A stretch of DNA of 44,929 nucleotides from the NCBI GenBank assembly GCA_004173515.1, contig SECN01000013.1, positions 1-44,929 on the forward strand, in the 5' to 3' direction. The stretch comes from Myxococcaceae bacterium (GTDB taxonomy: Bacteria; Myxococcota; Myxococcia; Myxococcales; Myxococcaceae). Every line of letters begins with the position of its first letter. The stretch's first letter is position 1. The translations under genes were made by a program, and so were the position numbers. Below are positions 16,001 to 23,281 of the stretch, piece by piece. The notes under the pieces are model-generated. The model was not told where the DNA came from. It saw nothing but the letters and a program-made list of their open reading frames with translations, and made no database searches.

Positions 16001-18001
16001 CGGGGGGAGCGGTCGCTCGGCAACCTGCGCAAGCGGCTGGACGAGGTGGATGGCTTCACCCCGTCGGAGCTCGCGGAGTTCGGCCAGGGCACGCGCACGA
16101 AGCCCCAGTACCTGAAGGAACCGCCGCGGTTGTTCAGCAAGCAGGAGCCCCCTGTACCGACACAGGCACTCGAACCCGAGCTGCCCGGGACGAAGGTGGC
16201 GGAGCCCGGGGCATGGCCACAGGCCGCCCAGGTGCACCCGAACAAGGACGTGGGCGAGTACTCCCTGAAGCGTCCGGAGGTGGACGACCCGAACATCCAG
16301 ACGCTGGAGCGCACACCGCTTTCGAAAGAACAGCTCAAACGCACCACCACGACGGTGGGACCCGATGAGTCGCTGGAGCAGGTGGGACCCGCGTGGGAGG
16401 AGCTGAAGTTCGACCGCAAGCGGCGCACGTACGACAAGCGCTACTACCGACTGGTCGAGAAGACCGACGCGCGGGGGAACAAGGAGCTGATCGAGGAGAT
16501 CCTCTCCGCGCGCAAGAAGCAGCGCTGGGAGAAGCGCGGAGCCTCCATCAACAAGGAAGGAAACGAGCTGGAGAAGGGCGCTTCGCTCCGGATGACGGAG
16601 GACCTCCTGGGAGACCGGCTGGGGCCGGGCAAGGAGTTCCAGCGCGTCACCTTCAAGCCCAAGGGCGAGCAGGGCAGCGGCTTCGACGAGCTGCTGTTCC
16701 AGTTCGATGACGGCATCAATCCGACCCGGGCCGACATCCACATCGTGGAGGTCAAGGGAGGCAAGCAGGATCCCAAGTTCCGCAAATTCACCTCGGTCGG
16801 CGAGAACCTGCTCAGCAACATGGAGCTGTTGCGCGAGGCGCTCGACAACGAGAACTGGACCCGCCTCCACCAACTGGGCCCGACGCACATCGCGGCGCTC
16901 AAGGCAGCCATCGACCAGTGGCGGGTGAAGATTGAGCTGCGCGTCGGCCCCGGCACGAAGGTGCCCGGCAAGGCCCTGGCCGCTCGCATCGACCGTGTCG
17001 CGAACGCGTGGCGCAAGCTGGATCTCCTCGCCCTGAAACTCCCGCCGGGGATCGAGGATCGGAATCTCGTCAAACAGCTCAAGCGCGACCTGAAGGCGTC
17101 CTTCAAGTCGGGACGCGTCCCGGAGGTGGACAAGGCACTCCAGGCCGTGGAGGAGGTCCTGGACGGAACCACCCCGGCTGGGGGGCTGTTCTCGAAGCAT
17201 GGCATCGACCCGGGGCCCCGGCCCCGCCTGGTGCGGGGATTGGATCCCAACGCGGCCGCGGGCGTCATCACGCAGATCGACGAGCGCTTCGTGCCCCCGC
17301 CCCCCGTCGTCATGCCGCCGACGGGCAGCGACGTGGCGAACGCCGCGACGGGCCTGGGGGACGTGCACCGGGTGCGCACCGTCGTCCCGGGAGTCGGGGT
17401 GCGGGGCTGGGGCGGCTTCGACATCAGCCTGTCCCAGCAGTGGTCGGCGCGAAAGTTCATGGAGTTCGAGCGCGTGCAGCTGCGCGAGATCCGCGACCGG
17501 CTCAAGCAGATCCCCGAACTGGATCCGAGGAAGTTCAGCTCGCTGCGCCCGTTGGAAAGAGAGCAGGCGCTGCGGGAAGCGGCGGAGATCACCCTGGACG
17601 CGTTGGGCATCCCCAGGTCGAGGCGGCCGGACATCCTCTTCAAGAACCTGCGCGGGGACTATGGCTACATGAGCTGGAACTTCCAGCGCCTCAGGAGCGG
17701 ACGGCTGAGGCCCTACCGCAAGCGGGGCCGGCTGGTCATCGCGACCGGGTTGTCGGTGGGCGACGCCGTCGGCACCATCGTCCACGAGAGCCGGCACTAC
17801 TATCAGGCGTATCAGGCGTACCGGTTGTCGCTCGGGCGCTCCTCGCACCCGCTCGCGGGGGCGTGGGCGGCGAACCTCCCGGGCTCCGGAGGCACGTACT
17901 TCCAGGCGGGCGCGCGCTATTATTCGCAGCCGATCGAAGCGGACGCGGAGACCTTTGGTCGTCGCCTCATCGACCTGCTTCCGGGGCGCTGGCCCCCATG
18001 A
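10022..18001 (+). CDS. Giant 2659-residue protein with annexin-like repeats and C-terminal nuclease/peptidase motifs
   Basis: It starts at a GTG after a GGGGGG ribosome site. Residues 1-370 are Pro/Ala/Ser/Thr-rich and probably disordered. About 640-820 is charged, helical and coiled-coil-like. Between about 985 and 1500 lie annexin-type repeats with GTDE at 998-1001, GLGTDE at 1082-1087, GLGTD at 1165-1169 and GLGTD at 1433-1437; the second matches a whole annexin repeat. Two hydrophobic segments lie at about 1605-1670. EEGLH occurs at 1917-1921. GFDELL with D2222, then VEVKGG with E2243 and K2245, resembles a PD-(D/E)XK nuclease. HESRH at 2588-2592 with E2639 or E2643 downstream fits a zinc metallopeptidase. 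The architecture suggests a large effector or toxin of the neighbouring ATPase system; this is inference. Confidence 0.85.
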   Translation: MRIREQGSRASIKAATRKASGRTASSPLPRKPGVIPRGPASSNPARELASRLASLKGTGAGASGQVLRDTARDLGRRLNDPAWKTLGGPRSHLFDPCPVHPPEVGLLSEPGALDAEAGIAGLAPRPHTGLSEADGAAQAPTLAAQEEEARRRAAARTSVLPPGSAEEVSDTAARLAEERARTDVLDAENMAVSGDASGLGGSTSPVGDQDTGATFDTPGAASQEALSEQAPSSNEAGTAPGGMDEVSRINTALSVLSGRGDVPITIRPASSGTGRSSSATRPAPIQPEATADTGRTDETLPATASEVPAAVAATKQLAEAHAQGVLGIQTGLQSAPDPSGVIPVEATRPAVLPAPPPEPVAEAPTPVSPAPGPGPSTDDGALAAWKGRIAGTTEKVPQPQLPPAPRYTFKVQQAAVDPNAVRAARLKQLEDEGKKAITPAKQPKDLPAIPDDPTGKASSLVDAKCDRKLEVGNATLPDLQRSPLGHVPEIGAQLMRDEGGHLLIKGPLGDLVYKPGGPKPTDPEKLKDWTLLEKKITDAADKQKKANVAPKQPAKGITVLEEAAPAPINVPDFARVDIGDVLARLLAAPERYADASVQKAREAYVPDGLDASWGVGLIAAERPLFAAELQRIADAAEIKKEDLDAKVEARRKILVDSHAATTDTLSKAHEEAKQSLVESGKGFNDSLARVRASLDAQAEAKAAAIKGGVDLTEARRKRDALLAAVDTKVGSWVVRYVQNGKRFKDAFIKAASDQMRAYELAALQDEWQLKKDAGDDPAKLKTATELYRPTKKWLDDRRKDIGAVVSKAKRDIDQGVERYQDELRQAGKQAKEVIRDWHAQQIGYERGFWDRLLGWIIDWLESAHDESKAWEAAVSAENKTSLDKNMLFLAEVRLRQGEELDAEALKQRQDLSEEQKAILVAYYGKNGKDPVQALAEGLAVRIAGQRRKPLLEALEKEVLAATDLERVRTVAEAQKPQFTSEALNIVGKVEQGVNHTWGTDEKKIFDALANLTPVQGHYVELLYASRNDGENLRERLKSELDDFFSTTTHDWDKAEALLSGNAAKAAAVELDDAMHGTFLGTGLGTDEAAILTLLRGKTPEQVDAIKKAYKAKYGKDLVEQMDDELRSGSLKTHDADEMHALVEGRTEDARAIELDRAMRGSWFFGLGTDRKGIEAVYDRVRKETEADAQQYGWDSKTLKQELLKRNKAIDAAYEGQYGKDWTERATGESALGAAYRDEMGGDELKLIEGLRDDKGLQVDAARIHIENTSFFYADDKVIRGAMSAEGRRQIADERRDGYLDIQERIDIERGLDEAKVKPASEGPLTDADRKKGLISELEFLEKWSPEKLQARLAKERKDVDLAAKAYAQEHARANMQALAAEYDASYVTAGSGQMSFEQAVLFNTSGSDRDAVRAHLAKGYLTDAELVQFAVQGLGTDVDDLKEVLAGKSRAEIDAIAVEWAKNNPPDAGDTRTPFERFRDRIDEELSGREDFDILDVVDHGEAVTPREKLARARRREAFEAKSSNMFSRSSRDILRQQTATMEAEVAALELHESRRPKPGDKNYNADTLRKWQDAWEKKAVRIDRQAELADEAVTMHREQVDTLTDFIVTIATAAVMAIAVIIGVLLSIFAPPAGVGFWAAFGTFMASSTVLVGTALATVAVTMIAKAALKGSAYGWEEAATDAAVGAVDVLTSVATAGMGSKLLKMGFLARMAEEGGMLARVTAHGLAQGAEGLVQSVPSAFLGNVLNDENYKGGNALLNVLAGTAMQAAPGALLSGGLGALGGISKPRMPPPRTGDLLAFRGTPQERLTLFKKWKVENPAGGMKEFLREFDDGLLKQMSGDFDRKQLQRVMRKELLEHVPSAQRKAFANTPIEMLSEADFEALTGSRSGEAVTMFRRGRPTLVVKAGADLAALGEEGLHLLQRHDKATRELVRALDETALRHWDRLPVEKQFELYRKKLLLEIDAQQSLLASLEAKRGVSMDPGEAARRIERGERSLGNLRKRLDEVDGFTPSELAEFGQGTRTKPQYLKEPPRLFSKQEPPVPTQALEPELPGTKVAEPGAWPQAAQVHPNKDVGEYSLKRPEVDDPNIQTLERTPLSKEQLKRTTTTVGPDESLEQVGPAWEELKFDRKRRTYDKRYYRLVEKTDARGNKELIEEILSARKKQRWEKRGASINKEGNELEKGASLRMTEDLLGDRLGPGKEFQRVTFKPKGEQGSGFDELLFQFDDGINPTRADIHIVEVKGGKQDPKFRKFTSVGENLLSNMELLREALDNENWTRLHQLGPTHIAALKAAIDQWRVKIELRVGPGTKVPGKALAARIDRVANAWRKLDLLALKLPPGIEDRNLVKQLKRDLKASFKSGRVPEVDKALQAVEEVLDGTTPAGGLFSKHGIDPGPRPRLVRGLDPNAAAGVITQIDERFVPPPPVVMPPTGSDVANAATGLGDVHRVRTVVPGVGVRGWGGFDISLSQQWSARKFMEFERVQLREIRDRLKQIPELDPRKFSSLRPLEREQALREAAEITLDALGIPRSRRPDILFKNLRGDYGYMSWNFQRLRSGRLRPYRKRGRLVIATGLSVGDAVGTIVHESRHYYQAYQAYRLSLGRSSHPLAGAWAANLPGSGGTYFQAGARYYSQPIEADAETFGRRLIDLLPGRWPP

Positions 18002-18013
18002 GGACGGACCATC

Positions 18014-18541
18014 ATGCGTGGTGAACCCTCCAGAACAGTCACCTGCTACGTGTGCGGTTCGAAGTTCACCGTGCACCAGAAGCTGGTGGTGACCCGGCGT
18101 GAGACGCTCACGCTGCCCGACCCGGACAGGTGCCCGTTCTGCGACACGCCCCTGAAGACCATTCCCCCGCTGGACGAGGGCGTGGCCAAGGGGCTGGTGC
18201 TCACCGGAGCGGAGTTCCCGGAGGAGAAGAAGGCCTACGGAACGGCGGAGGACTACCTGGAGGAGTTCACGCTGACCGAGCAGGACGTCGACGCGCTGGT
18301 GGAGCTGGCACAAGGGCTGGACTACACGGAGTGGGCCCGGGACAACGCGGAGCGCCTCCAGCGGCGCAAGAACGCGAGCGTCCAGGCCGTGTCGCGCTTC
18401 CTGCCCAAGCTCCAGGCCCAGGTGGAGAGCGGCGCGCTGCCGGAGCGGTTGCGACAGGCCGCGGAGCACGTCAAAGAGGAGTACCGCGCGCGACGGAAGC
18501 GTCACCTCGCGATCTTCGAGCGGCGCAAGCAACAGGGATGA
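18014..18541 (+). CDS. Zinc-ribbon protein of operon A
   Basis: 175 residues. Four cysteines in two pairs (CYVC at 11-14 and CPFC at 40-43) form a classical zinc ribbon. The rest is charged and mainly helical, with a basic C-terminus (EEYRARRKRHLAIFERRKQQG) that could bind nucleic acid or form a coiled coil. It begins 12 bases after the giant gene and ends 17 bases before the next, so it belongs to the same transcript. It might serve as an adaptor, chaperone or immunity factor for the giant protein, but nothing in the sequence decides this. Confidence 0.8.
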   Translation: MRGEPSRTVTCYVCGSKFTVHQKLVVTRRETLTLPDPDRCPFCDTPLKTIPPLDEGVAKGLVLTGAEFPEEKKAYGTAEDYLEEFTLTEQDVDALVELAQGLDYTEWARDNAERLQRRKNASVQAVSRFLPKLQAQVESGALPERLRQAAEHVKEEYRARRKRHLAIFERRKQQG

Positions 18542-18558
18542 CAGGCGAAGGAGGACGC

Positions 18559-19329
18559 ATGGCGGGCCAGCCGAACGACAACCCCAGCACCTGGAGCGCA
18601 CTCTTCGGATCCGGAGGCCGCGAAGGCGCGGACGCGAAGCAGACGCTCAAGCTGCTGACGCCCTCCGCGTTGGCGAACGCGAATGCCCCCGTGCGGGAAG
18701 CGGGCCCCCTGAGCAACACGCTCAGCCGCATGCTGGTGCTGTGCGGCCCCGCTGAAAGCCAGACGCTGGCGGATCCACTGGCGCGACTGGCCAGCCCCGC
18801 GCTCCAGCAGGTCGCGGAGGACTTCGAGGACCTGCGGCCCGAGCAGGTCGTCAACGTGCTGTCCTTCGTGAACGCGATGGAGTGCGCGGGGCGGGTGGAC
18901 GGGCTCCTGGCTCGCGCGCCCGTGGAGGCCTGGCTGGAGGCGCTCATGAAGGCACGCCGGACGCTGCACGAGGTGCTGGCATACCGCTGCGGCCTGGTGT
19001 CGCTCGCCCAGGGGCTGCCGGACCTCGCGGCCCGGTTCGTCGGCGGGGGAAGGCTGTCCGAGGACTTCACGCCAGGACAGACCTTTGGGTTCAACGTCCA
19101 GGGCTTCGTCCGCTACCTCGCGACGGCGCTTCGGCAGCAGGCACGGGCCGAGGACGTCCGCCCGGCGTGGGAAACATTCGTGGAGGTCTTCCCCACGAAG
19201 CGGGCGGCGGACACGCTCGACTGGAAGGACCTGCTCTGGGCGGCTCGCGCCTGGCACGTCGGGTTCGAGCATCGGCCGGTCGCGGAGGTCGCGGAGGCCC
19301 TGCACTCGCGCGTGAGGCCCGCTGGATGA
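18559..19329 (+). CDS. Operon A protein of unknown function (256 residues)
   Basis: It starts at an ATG preceded by AAGGAGG at 18548-18554. The first 30 residues are Gly/Asn/Ser-rich and likely flexible; the rest is alpha-helical with Ala/Leu-rich amphipathic segments and no transmembrane stretch. No catalytic motif or known domain is visible. Its stop codon overlaps the start of the next gene by four bases (ATGA), indicating translational coupling. A structural or assembly role beside the ATPase is plausible, but this is only context. Confidence 0.75.
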   Translation: MAGQPNDNPSTWSALFGSGGREGADAKQTLKLLTPSALANANAPVREAGPLSNTLSRMLVLCGPAESQTLADPLARLASPALQQVAEDFEDLRPEQVVNVLSFVNAMECAGRVDGLLARAPVEAWLEALMKARRTLHEVLAYRCGLVSLAQGLPDLAARFVGGGRLSEDFTPGQTFGFNVQGFVRYLATALRQQARAEDVRPAWETFVEVFPTKRAADTLDWKDLLWAARAWHVGFEHRPVAEVAEALHSRVRPAG

Positions 19330-20879
19330 CCTCCCCCTCCCCTACCCTCGTCGCCCGGCCGGACTTCGCGTTCGAGGCGCTGGACCGTGCGCTGGAGGGG
19401 CTGGGTTGGTTTCTCCGGTCCGAAAGCCAGACACCGCCGCTCATCCCCGGGGAGCCGGAGCTGGCGGTGTATGTGCATCGCGCGAAGGGCACGGAGCTTC
19501 AGTACTCGTTCAACCCCGTGGTGAAGCTGCGGGTGCTCCAGTTCCACGGACGGGACGCGGTGGAAGGCTGGGACGCGGTGCGGCGGCGGGTGCCGGTGCT
19601 GGACGCTCCAGCGCTCGCGACGTTGCTGGCGTCGCGAGGGACGAAGGACGTGTTGCTGGGATTGCTGGCCACCGGGGAGCTGCGGGAGCGCTCGTCGCTG
19701 GAGCGGGTGGCGGCGTTGCGGTTCCATCCGGAGGAGAGCGTTTCGCGCACCGCCGAGCGCGTGCACGCGCAGCTTGTTCCGGCGGGGGTGACAGAGGCGT
19801 TCCAGCGGCTGGAGGCGGAGAAGCGGGCGCATCCGGACCGCTCCGTCCTGTTCGCGCACTTGCCGGGAGAGGAGCAGCGGCGGCAGGTGCTGCGCTGGCT
19901 CATCCAGGATCATGCGACGTCCAATCCGCACATCGACGCGGTGTTGAACTCCGCGCTGGTGGACGCGGATGCGGAGGTGCGGGTGACGGCGGTGATGGCC
20001 GCGGCACGGCTCCAGGCGCGCGCGGTGATTCCGGCGCTGCTCGTGGCGAAGATGCCCACGTCCACGCGAGAGGGCGCGGATCCCCGGGACCGGTTGTTCT
20101 ATTCGGGCCTGCGGGAGCTGGTGGCGGGCGTGCTGGCGGGACGGCCGCTGCCTCCGGAGGGTTCACCGAAGCGGGAGCGGATGGCGCCGCTGCTGCGCGC
20201 GCTGTCGGGGCCCGCGGAGGTTCGGGATGATCCGACGCTGCTGTTGCATGCGCTCACGACGCCCGTGGACCTGGGCAGTCCGCCTAGGGTCCTGCCCGAA
20301 GCGCTGGTGGCGCATGAAGGCACGTACCGGCTGCGACGCTCCGGACTGGAGGCGCGCTGGGTCCCAGCGGTGGAGCACTGGCTGGGGACGGGCCCGACGT
20401 TGCGGCGGGTCCGGTCGCCAGGGTTGTTCGTGGCACGGGTGCCGGTGAGTCGAGCCGCCGCGACGTGGGCACAGGCAGCGGCGCAGGGGCCCATGGGGAC
20501 GGCGCGCGCGGACGCGGAAGAAGCCGCGCCTTGCACGTGGGCCCAGGCGGAACAGGTGTGCGCGGCGCTGTCACGGATCGAAGGCATCGAGCTGCGATTG
20601 CCTTCCGGAGAGGCGTGGGAGATGGCGGCTCGCGGTCCAGATGGGCGGCTGTTCCCCTGGGGCAATTCGATGCGGGACGACGGGGCTTCGCGCGCTTCGC
20701 CCTGGGGCGTGGAGGGGCTGGTGGGTTCGCTTCCGCAATGGGCGCTCGATGCGAAGACGCACGGACACCTGCTGTGTGGCGGGCGGGAACAACCCTTGTG
20801 CTCATCCAGGCGCGAGGTGGCGGAGGCGGACACGACGGCGTCTGGCGCAGTGCGGTGGGTACTGGCTCCAAAGCCTTGA
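19326..20879 (+). CDS. HEAT-like repeat protein with a formylglycine-enzyme-like C-terminus
   Basis: 517 residues. The middle (about 190-270) has paired helices such as VLNSALVDADAEVRVTAVMA, typical of HEAT repeats used for protein binding. Residues about 420-517 (LRLPSGEAWEMAARGPDG, LFPWGNS, PWGVEGLVGSLPQW) resemble the formylglycine-generating enzyme/sulfatase-modifying fold. The normal catalytic cysteine context is not evident, and the domain is shorter than the usual 200-250 residues, so it is probably a binding module rather than an active oxidase. It begins within the stop of the preceding gene and is the last gene of operon A. It meets a convergent dehydrogenase gene 68 bases on, with no clear hairpin between. 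Confidence 0.78.
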   Translation: MTSPSPTLVARPDFAFEALDRALEGLGWFLRSESQTPPLIPGEPELAVYVHRAKGTELQYSFNPVVKLRVLQFHGRDAVEGWDAVRRRVPVLDAPALATLLASRGTKDVLLGLLATGELRERSSLERVAALRFHPEESVSRTAERVHAQLVPAGVTEAFQRLEAEKRAHPDRSVLFAHLPGEEQRRQVLRWLIQDHATSNPHIDAVLNSALVDADAEVRVTAVMAAARLQARAVIPALLVAKMPTSTREGADPRDRLFYSGLRELVAGVLAGRPLPPEGSPKRERMAPLLRALSGPAEVRDDPTLLLHALTTPVDLGSPPRVLPEALVAHEGTYRLRRSGLEARWVPAVEHWLGTGPTLRRVRSPGLFVARVPVSRAAATWAQAAAQGPMGTARADAEEAAPCTWAQAEQVCAALSRIEGIELRLPSGEAWEMAARGPDGRLFPWGNSMRDDGASRASPWGVEGLVGSLPQWALDAKTHGHLLCGGREQPLCSSRREVAEADTTASGAVRWVLAPKP

Positions 20880-20947
20880 GCCAGACCTCGCGGGCCGGGC
20901 ATTACACGAGGGTGGCCGGAGCGGACCGCCGACCACCCACGACGCGC

Positions 20948-21760
20948 CTACGACGTGAAGTCCGTGGAGAGGGAGAGCGTGCGGTAGGCAGCCAGCTCCC
21001 GGGCGACGAAGGCGTTCTTGTCCTCGATGCCCTTCACCGTGTCGCTCCCCAGGGCGAGGCGCAGCGGAGGTTGCTCCAGCTTCACCAACGCCATCAGCGC
21101 GGTGGCGAGCTTCGCCGGGTCGCCCGGCTGCTGGTGGTTGACCTGGGTGGCGCGAGCGCGCGTCGCGCCGGACGTCTCCGCGTAGTCGGGGATGATCTTC
21201 GCCGCGCGGGTGAGTGAGGTCTCATCCAGGAAGTCGGTGCGGAAGTAGCCCGGCTCGACGAGCGTGACGTGGATGCCCAGGGGAGCAAGCTCCTCGTGCA
21301 GCGCCTCGCTCAGCCCCTCCACGGCGAACTTCGTGGAGCAGTACACGCCGAACCCCGCCCCCGAGCGGTACCCGCCGATGGAGGAGAGGTTGATGACATG
21401 CCCCGAGCGCTGCTGGCGCATGACGGGCAACACCGCGCGGGTGACGGCCAGCAGGCCGAAGACGTTGGTCCGGTAGAGCTTCTCGATCTCCTCGGCGCTC
21501 GACTCCTCGACCCCTCCGAGCAGCCCGAAGCCCGCGTTGTTCACGAGCACGTCGATGCGCCCCGCGTCCGCCACGACGCGCCGGGCCTCGGCCTCGTCCG
21601 TCACATCCAGCTTCGCGACGACCAGGCGGGGGTGCGCCGCCAGGGGGATGCTCTGGGGGTTGCGCGCGGTGGCGATGACACGGTCGCCCGCGTCGAGTGC
21701 CGCCTGCGCGATGCGGAGGCCAAAACCACGGGATGCACCGGTGATGAGCCAGGTCTTCAT
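20948..21760 (-). CDS. Short-chain dehydrogenase/reductase
   Basis: 270 residues of the classical SDR family: the TGASRGFG nucleotide-binding loop, NNAGFG after the fourth strand, a catalytic Ser in NLSSIGG and Tyr-Lys in YCSTK. The C-terminal region (VEPGYFRTDF) is typical of SDRs annotated as oxidoreductases of unknown substrate. The ATG at 21760 has an AAGGAG about 8 bases upstream; longer frames reaching 22717 are only shadows. It is divergent from a LysR regulator across 120 bases, a layout that usually means the regulator controls it. Confidence 0.92.
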   Translation of the reverse strand: MKTWLITGASRGFGLRIAQAALDAGDRVIATARNPQSIPLAAHPRLVVAKLDVTDEAEARRVVADAGRIDVLVNNAGFGLLGGVEESSAEEIEKLYRTNVFGLLAVTRAVLPVMRQQRSGHVINLSSIGGYRSGAGFGVYCSTKFAVEGLSEALHEELAPLGIHVTLVEPGYFRTDFLDETSLTRAAKIIPDYAETSGATRARATQVNHQQPGDPAKLATALMALVKLEQPPLRLALGSDTVKGIEDKNAFVARELAAYRTLSLSTDFTS

Positions 21761-21776
21761 GTGCGTGCTCCTTCTC

Positions 21777-21793
21777 AGGGGTTCCACTCCCCT
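21777..21793. promoter_or_regulatory. Inverted repeat between SDR and LysR genes
   Basis: AGGGG and CCCCT are separated by seven bases, 17 bases upstream of the SDR start and about 90 bases from the LysR start. It is placed like an operator in a divergent promoter region, but the arms are short and no T-N11-A LysR box is exact, so this is tentative. Confidence 0.3.
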
Positions 21794-21880
21794 AGAGATA
21801 GACGCTGACCATCCATGAGAGAATGGGTACAGCATGCACAAGACCGTTGAGCCGGGCTCAACAGTGGAAAGGGAGCATCC

Positions 21881-22768
21881 ATGCAGGCCGACGTCCGTGA
21901 GCTGACGGTGTTCCTGGAGATCGCCCGGCACCTCAACTTCCGTCGCGCGGCGGAGTCCCTGGGGGTGACGCCCTCGGCGCTGAGCCACAGCCTGCGGGGG
22001 CTGGAGGAGAAGCTGGGCCTGCGACTGGTGCACCGCACCACCCGGAGCGTGGGACTCACGGCCGCCGGAGAGCGGCTCGCCGAGCGGCTCCGCCCCGCGT
22101 TCCGGGACATCGACGACGCGCTTGATGACCTGAACACCTTCCGGGAGGCCCCCGTGGGCCGCCTGCGCATCACCGCGGCCCGGGTGGCGACACGGTTGGC
22201 GTTGATGCCGGTGCTCGGTCCCTTCCTGGAGGCCTACCCGGGCATCGAGGTGGACGTCGTCGACAATCCGGCGTTCGTGGACATCGTCAAGGAGGGCTTC
22301 GACGCGGGCGTGCGCTTTCATGAACGCGTGGCCGCGGACATGGTGGCGATTCCGCTCGGGCCGCCGCTGCGCTCGGCCATCGTCGCCACACCCGCGTACT
22401 TCGCGAAGCGCCCTCCCCCGAAGACCCCGAAGGACCTCGCCGCCCACGATTGCATCCAACTGCGGTTCAACAATGGCTCGCGCTACGCATGGGAGTTGGA
22501 GCGCAATGGCCAGGAGCTGGAGGTGGAGACGCGGGGCTCCCTGGCCCTGAGCGATCAGGTGGAGATCCTGGAAGCGGCGCTCGCGGGCCTGGGGCTGGGG
22601 TATGTCTTTGAGTCCCAGGTCGAGTCGCTGGTGCGCCAGCGGCAGTTGGTCCGCGTCCTGGAAGCCTGGTGCCCGCCCTACCCCGGGTTCTTCCTCTACT
22701 ACCCGAGCCGCAGGCACCTGCCGCCTGTCCTCAAGGCCTTCGTCGACTTCGTGCGGGCGAAGACCTGA
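21881..22768 (+). CDS. LysR-family transcriptional regulator
   Basis: 295 residues, the normal size. The N-terminal winged helix-turn-helix reads ELTVFLEIARHLNFRRAAESLGVTPSALSHSLRGLEEKLGLRLVHRTTRSVGLT, and the effector-binding domain follows from about residue 90. The start is an ATG with GGGAG upstream. It is divergent from the SDR at 20948-21760, which it probably regulates; the effector is unknown. The gene ends nine bases before the convergent RidA-like gene. Confidence 0.93.
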   Translation: MQADVRELTVFLEIARHLNFRRAAESLGVTPSALSHSLRGLEEKLGLRLVHRTTRSVGLTAAGERLAERLRPAFRDIDDALDDLNTFREAPVGRLRITAARVATRLALMPVLGPFLEAYPGIEVDVVDNPAFVDIVKEGFDAGVRFHERVAADMVAIPLGPPLRSAIVATPAYFAKRPPPKTPKDLAAHDCIQLRFNNGSRYAWELERNGQELEVETRGSLALSDQVEILEAALAGLGLGYVFESQVESLVRQRQLVRVLEAWCPPYPGFFLYYPSRRHLPPVLKAFVDFVRAKT

Positions 22769-22777
22769 ACGCGAGGA

Positions 22778-23182
22778 TCAGTCCACGACCGCGGTGGCTT
22801 CAATCTCCACCAGGATGCCCGGCTCGAAGAGCACGGAGACGCCGATCAGCGATGCGGGCGCCGGCACGAACTTCAACTCGGTAGCGACCCGCTCGATGCC
22901 GGCAACGAAGTCGGGCATCTGTTCGCGCTTCCAGTCGACCACGTAGAACGTCAGTCGGACGACGTCCTTGAACGTGGCCCCGGCAGCCGTCAGGCCGATG
23001 GAGACGTTGCGAAGGGCCTGCGCCACCTGTCCCGCCAGGTCCCCTCGTGCGACGAGCTGCCCCTGCGCGTCATAGGCGACCTGTCCCGCGATGTGCACCT
23101 GCCGGGTTCCGGTGGCGATCGCCACCTGCCGGTACGCTTCGGTCTTCATGAGTCCGTCGGGATCGAACAGCTTTACGGGCAT
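22778..23182 (-). CDS. RidA/YjgF family protein
   Basis: 134 residues of the YjgF/YER057c/UK114 family. Characteristic segments are HIAGQVAYDAQGQLV, QVAQALRNVSIGLTAAGATFKDVVRLTFYVVD, and a C-terminal strand LVEIEATAVVD. True RidA enzymes hydrolyse reactive enamines/imines and have a conserved Arg near the C-terminus, in the position where this sequence has PASLIGVSVLFEPG. That Arg is absent, so the protein probably belongs to another subgroup (Rid4-7 type) with a different activity. The ATG at 23182 has a TGGAG site upstream. It is divergent from a second LysR gene across 99 bases. Confidence 0.88.
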   Translation of the reverse strand: MPVKLFDPDGLMKTEAYRQVAIATGTRQVHIAGQVAYDAQGQLVARGDLAGQVAQALRNVSIGLTAAGATFKDVVRLTFYVVDWKREQMPDFVAGIERVATELKFVPAPASLIGVSVLFEPGILVEIEATAVVD

Positions 23183-23281
23183 GGTGTGCTCCAGGAGGGC
23201 GTGTCGGTTGAAGATACCGGGCCCATTGACGAACGGCGTTCCCCTCTCCAGCGACGCGAGCGCTACAACCGGAAGCCAACG

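Noticed and set aside
10832..18601. A 2589-codon open frame antisense to the giant protein
   Set aside because: Long antisense frames arise in high-GC genes with strong third-position bias; its translation is low-complexity, has no domain and no ribosome site.
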